DNA of 19,182 nucleotides from Candidatus Sulfopaludibacter sp. SbA3 (lineage in GTDB: Bacteria; Acidobacteriota; Vicinamibacteria; Vicinamibacterales; UBA2999), in NCBI GenBank assembly GCA_945866285.1, contig CAMBHC010000009.1, forward strand, positions 1 to 19,182, read 5' to 3'. Positions 1-6,146 of this stretch are shown here, piece by piece. The translations under genes and the position numbers were made by a program. Numbering within the stretch: the first letter of the stretch is position 1; every line of letters begins with the position of its first letter. The notes below the pieces were generated by a model that was given only the letters and a program-made list of their open reading frames with translations, was not told the origin of the DNA and searched no databases.

Positions 1-45
1 GGGTGCCAAGAGTGCCACGGGTGCCACGGGTGCCAAAGGTGCTGG
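1..45. repeat. 9-bp tandem array, GGGTGCCAM unit
   Basis: Five consecutive 9-bp units are visible: gggtgccaa, gagtgccac, gggtgccac, gggtgccaa, aggtgctgg. The array continues to, and may run past, the left edge. On the minus strand it encodes repeated Leu/Val-Ala-Pro triplets, so copy-number change would keep the reading frame. It shares the GGTGCCA core (TGGCACC on the other strand) with arrays at 11303-11329 and 14971-15026. Confidence 0.75.
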
Positions 46-456
46 TGCGACGGAAGGACTTGCCACACCCGCGAGGAGCGACTCGACGGCGGGCCAGTCC
101 GGCAACTCGCGCATGCGCGCGAACTCCTCGGCCCTGACGTCGACGATGGCACCACTTTCGGCGAGGCGCCGGATCATCACCAGCGCATCATCAGGACGAT
201 TGCTGAGGGCCTGCGTGCGCGCCAGCAGGAACATCAATGCGCGGTCGTTGCGCGGGCCTTGCTGGACGGTCCGCCACGCGAGATCGTGCGCCCGTTCGAA
301 GTCCTTTTGTGCGATGGCCGACTCGGTCTCAGCCCGGCACCCAGGTACGCCGGTGCACGCGGCGGCTTGGCGAGCCGCCGCGGGCGCCGTGGCGCCACAC
401 GTCAGCGCCAGGCAGCACGCCATGAACCAGTGCCCGCTCTGGGGCGGCACCTTCAC
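1..456 (-). CDS. Exported TPR-like protein, N-terminal part (runs off left edge)
   Basis: The reading frame is open for 152 codons from a GTG at 456 to base 1, so the C-terminus is missing. The first ~28 residues look like a signal peptide: a basic start (VKVPPQ), a hydrophobic core (FMACCLALTCG) and an Ala-rich cleavage region. Residues ~45-125 are helical and TPR-like (segments such as AIAQKDFERAHDLAWRTVQ and RALMFLLARTQAL), followed by an Ala/Pro/Val stretch encoded by a 9-bp tandem repeat. The GTG overlaps the TGA of the upstream hydrolase in a GTGA junction, which decides this start over the internal ATG at 423 and implies translational coupling. Family knowledge suggests a periplasmic or surface protein whose missing part could hold the functional domain. 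No specific function can be assigned. Confidence 0.6.
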   Translation of the reverse strand, partial: MKVPPQSGHWFMACCLALTCGATAPAAARQAAACTGVPGCRAETESAIAQKDFERAHDLAWRTVQQGPRNDRALMFLLARTQALSNRPDDALVMIRRLAESGAIVDVRAEEFARMRELPDWPAVESLLAGVASPSVAPAPLAPVAPVALLAP

Positions 457-1148
457 TCGGCGGTCTCGCCCGGCTTCAGCTTCAACACTTCAATTCCTGA
501 TCCCACGAGGTGCTGCTCGAGTTGCTCCACCGTGCCCGTGAGCATCGGGAACGTGTCGCAGTGCATCGGCACCACTTGCTTCACGCCGAGCCACTTTGCG
601 GCGATTGCGGCGGTGTCGGGCCCCATCGTGAAGCGATCGCCAATGGGCAGGAACGCGATGTCGGGCTTGTAGAGCTCGGCGATCAGCTTCATGTCGCCGA
701 AGAGCGCGGTGTCGCCGGCGTAGTAAAGGGTCTGGCCGTTCTCGAGCTTGACCACGAACCCCGCGGCCTCTCCCAGGTAGTGCACGCCGTTGTCCTCGAA
801 GCTGCTGCTGTGCCGGGCGTCGGTCATCGTGATGCGCAGGCCCTGCACCGTGATGGTGCCGCCCTTGTTCATGGGCTCGAAGTTCTGCAGGCCCTTGGCC
901 TCGAGATGACGGTAGACCTCCCAGATGGCCACCACCGGCGCCCCAGTCAACTTGGCCATGGCCGCCACATCGGTGAAGTGGTCGAAGTGACCGTGCGACA
1001 CCAGGATCAGGTCGGCCTTCTTCGGCCGGGCCGCTTCCGGGAACGCCGGATTGCCCGTGTACCAGGGGTCCAACAGGATCTCCTTGCCGCCGGGCGTCCT
1101 CACGCGGAACGAGGAGTGCCCCAGCCAGGTGATGGCCAAGCTCTGCAT
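453..1148 (-). CDS. UPF0173-type metal-dependent hydrolase (MBL fold)
   Basis: This 231-residue cytoplasmic protein has no signal peptide. It shows the UPF0173/UlaG-like pattern of the metallo-beta-lactamase fold: an early WLGHSSF motif (His11), the metal motif SHGHFDH at 51-57 (His52, His54, Asp56, His57), His113 in TDARHSS, Asp146 in YYAGDTALFGDM, and His196 in VVPMHCDTF. Length and motif order match whole members of this family, so the gene looks intact. The substrate of most relatives is unknown and none is assigned here. The stop overlaps the GTG of the next gene by four bases (453-456), so both are probably on one transcript. The gene is divergent from lipA across 48 bp. No strong Shine-Dalgarno sequence precedes the ATG at 1148. 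Confidence 0.9.
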   Translation of the reverse strand: MQSLAITWLGHSSFRVRTPGGKEILLDPWYTGNPAFPEAARPKKADLILVSHGHFDHFTDVAAMAKLTGAPVVAIWEVYRHLEAKGLQNFEPMNKGGTITVQGLRITMTDARHSSSFEDNGVHYLGEAAGFVVKLENGQTLYYAGDTALFGDMKLIAELYKPDIAFLPIGDRFTMGPDTAAIAAKWLGVKQVVPMHCDTFPMLTGTVEQLEQHLVGSGIEVLKLKPGETAE

Positions 1149-1181
1149 GCCAAGACTCTAACCTGCCCTACCCCTTTCAGT

Positions 1182-1187
1182 TACACT
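1182..1187 (+). promoter_or_regulatory. Possible -10 element of lipA (leaderless-type)
   Basis: TACACT lies 9 bases before the lipA ATG and matches four of six positions of the TATAAT consensus. No convincing -35 hexamer is visible 16-18 bases upstream, and no Shine-Dalgarno sequence precedes the ATG. Initiation about 7 bases downstream of this hexamer would give a transcript with almost no leader. Confidence 0.25.
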
Positions 1188-1196
1188 GGATTGGCA

Positions 1197-2129
1197 ATGA
1201 TCGAAGCGCCGTTACATTTCGTGAAGTCTCCAACCTCCGCTGAAGCTACGGTGGGCAAGCGAGAGCCCAAGCCGGAGTGGCTCAAGGTACGCGCCCCGGG
1301 GTCGGAGAACTACCTGCGCCTGCGTGGCATCATGCGCGACCTCAAGCTCAACACGGTCTGCGAAGACGCGCGCTGCCCCAACATCGGCGAGTGCTGGCAT
1401 CACGGCACGGCAACGTTCATGATCCTGGGCGATGTCTGCACGCGCGCCTGCACCTATTGCGCGGTGGCCCATGGCCGGCCCGCCACGCTCGACATCGACG
1501 AACCGCGACGGGTCGGCGAAGCGGTTGAGAAGATGGCGCTCAAGTATGCCGTCATCACCTCTGTCGATCGTGACGATCAGCCGGACGGCGGCGCCGGCAT
1601 CTTCGCGGAGACCATCCGCGAGATCAAGACGCGCCTGCCCGAGTGCCGCGTTGAAGTGTTGATCCCGGATTTCAAGGGCGAGGCCGGTCCGCTGGAGATC
1701 GTGCTGAACGCCAAGCCCGACATCCTGAACCACAACACCGAAACCGTGCCGCGGCTCTATCGCGCGGTCCGCTCAGGCGGCAAGTATGCGCGCACGCTGG
1801 AACTGCTCGACCGCTCGCGCCAGTACGCGCCGGGCATCCCGACCAAGACCGGCATGATGATGGGATTGGGCGAGGAGAAGGACGAAGTCGTCCAGGTGTT
1901 CAAGGACCTGCGCGACGTCGGCGTCTCGATCCTGACGCTCGGCCAGTACCTGCGGCCGTCGAACGATCACGCCGTGATGACCCGCTATTACACGCCGGAC
2001 GAGTTCCGCGAGCTCAAGCAGATCGGGCTCGGCTTCGGCTTCGCGCACGTCGAGGCCGGCCCGCTCGTGCGCAGCTCGTATCATGCGCACGAACAAGCCG
2101 ACGCCGCCCAGGCCGCTCTCACCCGATAG
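1197..2129 (+). CDS. lipA: Lipoyl synthase
   Basis: This radical-SAM enzyme inserts two sulfurs into protein-bound octanoyl groups to form lipoyl cofactor. At 310 residues it has normal family length. Both iron-sulfur cluster motifs are intact: the auxiliary CX4CX5C (Cys55, Cys60, Cys66 in CEDARCPNIGEC) and the radical-SAM CX3CX2C (Cys81, Cys85, Cys88 in CTRACTYC). The C-terminal RSSY motif (~292-295), which supplies the serine ligand of the auxiliary cluster, is present. Residues ~10-22 form an unusual N-terminal stretch encoded by a REP-like element. The start is the ATG at 1197, because the family-typical PEWLKVR segment follows closely. Its likely substrate, AceF, is encoded nearby on the other strand. 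No lipB is in the window. It converges with the MBL gene after a 15-bp gap. Confidence 0.97.
   Translation: MIEAPLHFVKSPTSAEATVGKREPKPEWLKVRAPGSENYLRLRGIMRDLKLNTVCEDARCPNIGECWHHGTATFMILGDVCTRACTYCAVAHGRPATLDIDEPRRVGEAVEKMALKYAVITSVDRDDQPDGGAGIFAETIREIKTRLPECRVEVLIPDFKGEAGPLEIVLNAKPDILNHNTETVPRLYRAVRSGGKYARTLELLDRSRQYAPGIPTKTGMMMGLGEEKDEVVQVFKDLRDVGVSILTLGQYLRPSNDHAVMTRYYTPDEFRELKQIGLGFGFAHVEAGPLVRSSYHAHEQADAAQAALTR
1234..1259. repeat. REP-like element copy inside lipA
   Basis: The run cctccgct, gaagctacgg, tgggcaag resembles the element at 7237-7270: both have CCTYCGCT followed by GA(A)GCTACGGYG. It encodes the non-conserved N-terminal residues SAEATVGK of LipA, upstream of the conserved core. 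Calling it a REP-like repeat is pattern-based and was not checked against the genome. Confidence 0.35.
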
Positions 2130-2138
2130 GGCGGCCTG
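2109..2138. terminator. GC hairpin at the lipA / MBL convergent junction
   Basis: CAGGCCGC (2109-2116) pairs perfectly with GCGGCCTG (2131-2138) around a 14-base loop that contains the lipA stop codon. An overlapping alternative pairs 2103-2109 with 2129-2135. It sits where two convergent genes end 15 bp apart, as a bidirectional terminator would. There is no clear U-tract on either side, so intrinsic termination is uncertain. Confidence 0.35.
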
Positions 2139-2144
2139 CTTCCG

Positions 2145-3032
2145 TTACTGAATCTCTTTCTGCAGAGTCTGGATCCGGCCGACGAGGCCGCCCATCAGGG
2201 CGCTGACGTTGGCCGAGTAGCCCTTGTATTTCTCGGGCAGCTTCCACTCGGCGGCCAGTGCCTCGGGGGTCTTGCCGGCTTTGAGCCCGGCGCGCATCCA
2301 GTCGACCAGGTCCTTGTTGAACTCCGAGTACTCCTTCAAGTCAGCCCACGTCGTCTGCGCCGGCATGTGACCGTTGATGATCGTGTCAACGTTCTTGATG
2401 CCGTCGTGCGCCTTCATCAAGGTCTCGGAGACGCGCACCATGCTGCCGCCGTTGGCGCTGTCGATCAGCGGCACGCTCTTCCCAGCGAAGATGTCGCCTG
2501 AGTGCATGATCCGGTGCGCCGGGAACACCACGAATGCGTCACCGTTGGTGTGGCCGGGGCCGAAGTAGTACAGGTCGACCTGGTCGGCCCCCTTGCCAAT
2601 GGTCAGCTTGTCGGTGAACGTGCGCTTGGCCATGCCGGCGTTGTTGTGTTCCTTGAAGATCGGCATCTTCTCCATGTTGGCCTTGGTGTTTACCTGCGCC
2701 ACCACCTCGACCGACGCCGGGAACTCCACGTTGCCGCTGACGTGATCGCCGTGGGTGTGGGTGTTGATCAGCATGGTCACCGGCTTCGGCGTCAGTTCCT
2801 TGATCTTGGCGAGAATCGGCGCGCCCCAGCCCGGGTTCTTGGCATCGACGACCGTGACGCCATTGGCGGTCACGAATACGGCCGTATTGCCGCCACCACC
2901 GCGCAGAACGAAGAGGTTGTCCTTGACCTTCTCTACCTCGATCACCTTCGGCGCATTCGCCGCCGGCTGCGCCGCGAGCGTGGCCAGCCCACCGATCACG
3001 ATCACCATTCCCAACACCAATACTCGTCTCAT
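2145..3032 (-). CDS. Secreted metallo-beta-lactamase-fold hydrolase
   Basis: This 295-residue protein begins with a signal peptide (MRRVLVLGMVIVIGGLATLA, likely cleaved near residue 27). The mature part carries a full MBL-fold metal site: NTHTHGDH with His92, His94, Asp96 and His97, then His161 in GPGHTNGD, Asp180 in MHSGDIF, and His222 in INGHMP. It resembles the large group of periplasmic hydrolases annotated as cyclase- or glyoxalase II-like, and the substrate is unknown. A strong Shine-Dalgarno sequence, GGAGGAG (complement of 3040-3046), lies 7 bases before the ATG and fixes the start. It follows the ankyrin gene by 52 bp on the same strand, so it is probably the last gene of the exported operon, with its own strong ribosome site. 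Confidence 0.9.
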   Translation of the reverse strand: MRRVLVLGMVIVIGGLATLAAQPAANAPKVIEVEKVKDNLFVLRGGGGNTAVFVTANGVTVVDAKNPGWGAPILAKIKELTPKPVTMLINTHTHGDHVSGNVEFPASVEVVAQVNTKANMEKMPIFKEHNNAGMAKRTFTDKLTIGKGADQVDLYYFGPGHTNGDAFVVFPAHRIMHSGDIFAGKSVPLIDSANGGSMVRVSETLMKAHDGIKNVDTIINGHMPAQTTWADLKEYSEFNKDLVDWMRAGLKAGKTPEALAAEWKLPEKYKGYSANVSALMGGLVGRIQTLQKEIQ

Positions 3033-3084
3033 AATTCGTCTCCTCCGCTTCGTTCCCGACAGGAAGTGCCCTCCCGCCAGGTCC

Positions 3085-4758
3085 TCAGCAAGTCACGCAC
3101 TTGTGGTTGTTGATCGCTCCGAGGCTCTCGAGGAGCTTAATGGTCTCGGGATACGGCTGCGTCCGCTGCACCGGGCCGTTCGCGACATCGATGGTCGTCT
3201 GGCCGGCGCGATTGTAGCGCTTCACGTCGGCACCTTTTGACGCCAGGTAGCGCACCATCTCCGTGTCGCCACGCGCCGCGGCGTTGTGCACCACCGTGTT
3301 GCCATCCTGGTCGACGACGTTCACATCGACACCGAGTTCTTCGACCAGATACTTCACCGCCGGCAGCATGCCGCTTGGCGAGTGGTGATGCGAGTTGCCC
3401 GCGAAGCCGGTCGAATAGCCGGGACCGGCGGCAGCCAGTAACGGCGAGGCACCGGGACCGCCAATGGGCAGCACGGGCAAGCCCGACTTGTCGGCACCGG
3501 CCGCCGGGTCTTCTGGACCGCGCCGCGAGAACAGCTTGGTGGTGGGGATGAGCGGATCGGCGCCGTACGACACCAACAGCTTCATGGCCGCGACATCGGC
3601 CGCATAAGCCGCGCGCCAGAACGGGGTCGCGCCGACTTCATCCACACCCGATTGGTCGAAGTTGTAGCCGGAGTACCACACCTTGCGGCTAACACGGGCG
3701 TTGGGGTTGGCGCCCTTGTCGAGCAACTGCGTCATCATGTCCAGGTAGCCATGTGACTGCTGCAGGTGCGCGCGCGGCTGCGGGTAGGCGGCGATCGGCG
3801 CCCACTGCACGTTCAGCGTGGCGTAGAGAGGCGACACGCCGGCATCGCTCAAGAGGTTCGGGTTTGCGCCCTTCTCCACGAGATACGACGCGACATCGAA
3901 GTGGCCGTTGATCAGCGCCACCAGGAGTGGCGTCGCGTGGTCGCCTGGACTGGGCACGTTGAGATCAACGCCACCCTCGGCCAAGGCCCGCACCGCATTC
4001 GCGCTGCCCTGCCGCACGGCGAAGTGCAGCGCGGTGAGCCCGCCCTGCGCCCCGATGAGTTCGTTGTATCGATAGCCTCTGGTGACACCGGCCACATCGA
4101 CGCGAGCGGCCGGCGCCCCGGCCGCCGGACCGCCGCGACCTTCACCATCGATCGGCGCGGTGAGCGCCTTCAGATCGACCACGCTCGACGCCATCTTCCA
4201 GTCGGCGCCCTTGGCCAACAACAGCCGGACAACGTCGGCGCGATCGAGGCCGGCGGCGACCATGAGGGCCGTCTGCCCATAGGCCTTCTCTTTGGCGTTG
4301 ATGTCGGCGCCCACTTCGATGAGCCGCGTCACGGTCTCGGTGTTACCGGATCGCGCGGCCAGCATCAGCGGCGTCGCGCCGAGTGCTGTGGCCAGGTTCG
4401 GTTCGGCACCGCCGGCTATCAGCGCCGCCGCCACCTGCGCCTGGCCGCCTTGCGTCGCCAGATGCAGCGCGGTGATGCCACCGAGGCGAGTGGTGGCGCG
4501 CACGTTGGCGCCGGCCGACAGCAGCATCTGGGTGATGGCCACGTCGCCGTTAGTGGCGGCCCAGTGCAGTGCCGTCATACCGTCCCCCTGGGCGGCGTTG
4601 ACGTCCACGCCTTGCTTGAGGAGTGCCTTCACAGCGGCGGCGTCGCCGGATTTCGCAGCATCGACGACCGTTCCGTTTGCATGAACCCGTGGCGTACCGG
4701 CAATCAGCAACACGATGGTGAGCCCAAGCCCCAGGCCCCAAGCCCCCACGCCCCTCAT
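3085..4758 (-). CDS. Secreted ankyrin-repeat protein
   Basis: This 557-residue protein has a signal peptide (core AWGLGLGLTIVLLIAG) followed by about eleven or twelve ankyrin repeats. Clear ones begin near residues 59 (GMTALHWAA), 94 (GITALHLA), 128 (GATPLMLAARSGN), 161 (GQTALMVAA), 239 (GLTALHFAVRQG), 274, 376 and 486. Longer loops with Gly/Pro-rich inserts separate some repeats (~200-225 and ~405-455). The protein ends in HKCVTC, a C-terminal CxxC. Ankyrin repeats bind proteins, and here they would do so outside the cytoplasm. The upstream DUF1552 gene ends in TGATG, sharing one base with this ATG. A GTG one codon earlier (4761) would give a GTGA overlap instead. Either way the two are translationally coupled. 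The partner is inferred to be one of the neighbouring exported proteins. Confidence 0.9.
   Translation of the reverse strand: MRGVGAWGLGLGLTIVLLIAGTPRVHANGTVVDAAKSGDAAAVKALLKQGVDVNAAQGDGMTALHWAATNGDVAITQMLLSAGANVRATTRLGGITALHLATQGGQAQVAAALIAGGAEPNLATALGATPLMLAARSGNTETVTRLIEVGADINAKEKAYGQTALMVAAGLDRADVVRLLLAKGADWKMASSVVDLKALTAPIDGEGRGGPAAGAPAARVDVAGVTRGYRYNELIGAQGGLTALHFAVRQGSANAVRALAEGGVDLNVPSPGDHATPLLVALINGHFDVASYLVEKGANPNLLSDAGVSPLYATLNVQWAPIAAYPQPRAHLQQSHGYLDMMTQLLDKGANPNARVSRKVWYSGYNFDQSGVDEVGATPFWRAAYAADVAAMKLLVSYGADPLIPTTKLFSRRGPEDPAAGADKSGLPVLPIGGPGASPLLAAAGPGYSTGFAGNSHHHSPSGMLPAVKYLVEELGVDVNVVDQDGNTVVHNAAARGDTEMVRYLASKGADVKRYNRAGQTTIDVANGPVQRTQPYPETIKLLESLGAINNHKCVTC
4720..4748. repeat. 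7-8 bp tandem array (AGCCCCA unit) in a signal-peptide region
   Basis: Four adjacent units are visible on the plus strand: gagccca, agcccca, ggcccca, agccccca. On the coding (minus) strand this is a run of TGGGGCY heptamers that encodes the Gly/Leu/Trp core of the ankyrin protein's signal peptide. The unit resembles the CAAGCCCC and CAAGACCC units at 10206-10237. Confidence 0.5.
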
Positions 4759-6143
4759 CACGACTTCACCGCATTGAGATCGAGGGCGGTGGTGCTGTCG
4801 CCGAACTGCTTAATGTCGACACCAATCGAATTCAGGGCCGTGAGCATGGCGTTGGCCATCGGCGTGCCGTCCTCAGCGCGCACGTGGCGATTGCCCTTCA
4901 GCGCACCGCCGGCGTGGCCGGCCAAGAACAGCGGGCAGCGCTTGTGGTTGTGCAGGTTCGAATTGCCCATGGCCGAGCCGTAGATGATGAGCGAGTTGTC
5001 GAGCACGTTGCCGTCGCCATCGGGAATGGCCTTCAGCTTGGCCAACAGGTACGGCACCAGGCTGACGTGGTAGCTATTGATCTTCTGGAAGTCGGTGATG
5101 CGCTCGTCGCGATCGAGGTGATGCGAGCCGGTGTGGAACGCGGCGGTCGAGCCGCTGCCAGGGAACACGCGGTTCGAGACGTCGCGGCTGAACTTGAACG
5201 AGAAGATGCGGGTCGTGTCAGCGGCAAACGCCACCGCCTGCAGGTCGAACATCAGCTTGACGTGTTCCTCGAAGGAATCGGGCACGCCAACGGGTGCACC
5301 CGGCAATTCACGCGGCTCGCCCGTCTTGTTGCCACTCTCGACTTTCTGAATGCGCCGCTCAATTTCGCGAACATCCTCCAGGTACTCAGCGAGGCGGGCG
5401 CGGTCCGCGGGACCGAGCCGCTTGCGCAGGTCGGCGACTGACTCAGACACCCAGTCGAGAATGCTCTGGTCGTCTTTGCGGCGGGCCCGGCGGGCCTCTG
5501 GAGTGGCACCAACGCCGAACAGTTGATCGAACACCGCGCGCGGGTCGCGAATCATCGGCAGCGGATCGCTCGGCGAGGCCCAGCTGATGGTGTCGGTGTA
5601 AACGCAGGAGTAGTTGTAGGAGCAGCCGCCCGCCTGGTCGACGTTCTCGATGCACAGTTGCATCGACGGAATCGGCGTCGCCTGGCCCGAGGTCTGCGCG
5701 TAGATCTGATCGAACGAGGTGCCGGCAAACACGTCGGAGCCCTGCGTCTGCTTGGGCTTCGATTGCGTCAGGAACACGGCCGCAGTGCGGAAGTGGTCGG
5801 CACCAATTTCCGGCGCCGCAAACGCTTCGGCGTTGCGCGCGTCGGTGTTGCTGACCACCGTCAGGTAATCGCGATACGGCTCGAGCGACTTCATCGCGGT
5901 CGGGGCCAGGTCAAACGTGCTGCCCACCTGCGCCGGCGCCCAGAAATTGTTCTTGATGCCGTAGGTGGTGCTGCCGGCGGCGCCGTGCACCATCTCCATG
6001 GCAATCAGGCGCACGGGACGCTTGCTGGCCTGCGCGAACAGCGTGCCGGCGGGTGTCATCGCATCCAGGAACGGGAGCGCGACGGTGGCGCCCATCCCCT
6101 TGAGGACGGCACGGCGAGAGAGATGCTGACGGGTGATGAACAT
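4758..6143 (-). CDS. Tat-exported DUF1552 protein
   Basis: This 461-residue protein matches the DUF1552 family (PF07586) in length and motifs. The N-terminus has a twin-arginine signal (SRRAVLKG at ~9-16, then a hydrophobic stretch to ~37), so it is probably exported folded, perhaps with a bound cofactor. Features typical of the family include a Cys-containing segment (Cys164, Cys174, Cys180; GGCSYNYSCVYTDTISWAS), PRAVFDQLFG at ~201-210, FHTGSHH at ~336-342 and YGSAMGNSNLHNHKRCPLFL at ~388-407, the last resembling metal-site segments of related DUF1501 proteins. A good Shine-Dalgarno sequence (AGGAG, 6 bases before the ATG) lies inside the end of the preceding gene, three bases away. Family members are routinely encoded next to DUF1592 proteins in Acidobacteria, Planctomycetes and Verrucomicrobia. 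The biochemical function is unknown. Confidence 0.93.
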   Translation of the reverse strand: MFITRQHLSRRAVLKGMGATVALPFLDAMTPAGTLFAQASKRPVRLIAMEMVHGAAGSTTYGIKNNFWAPAQVGSTFDLAPTAMKSLEPYRDYLTVVSNTDARNAEAFAAPEIGADHFRTAAVFLTQSKPKQTQGSDVFAGTSFDQIYAQTSGQATPIPSMQLCIENVDQAGGCSYNYSCVYTDTISWASPSDPLPMIRDPRAVFDQLFGVGATPEARRARRKDDQSILDWVSESVADLRKRLGPADRARLAEYLEDVREIERRIQKVESGNKTGEPRELPGAPVGVPDSFEEHVKLMFDLQAVAFAADTTRIFSFKFSRDVSNRVFPGSGSTAAFHTGSHHLDRDERITDFQKINSYHVSLVPYLLAKLKAIPDGDGNVLDNSLIIYGSAMGNSNLHNHKRCPLFLAGHAGGALKGNRHVRAEDGTPMANAMLTALNSIGVDIKQFGDSTTALDLNAVKS

Positions 6144-6146
6144 GGG

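Noticed and set aside
510..1196. Upstream extension of the lipA frame
   Set aside because: It runs antisense through the UPF0173 gene. LipA length and motif positions fit a start at 1197.
2109..2138. Hairpin as a firm Rho-independent terminator
   Set aside because: The stem is perfect, but there is no U-tract on either side, so it is listed only at low confidence.
3085..3100. Ankyrin C-terminal CVTC read as a haem-binding site
   Set aside because: The CxxCH motif needs a His after the second Cys; here the stop codon follows.
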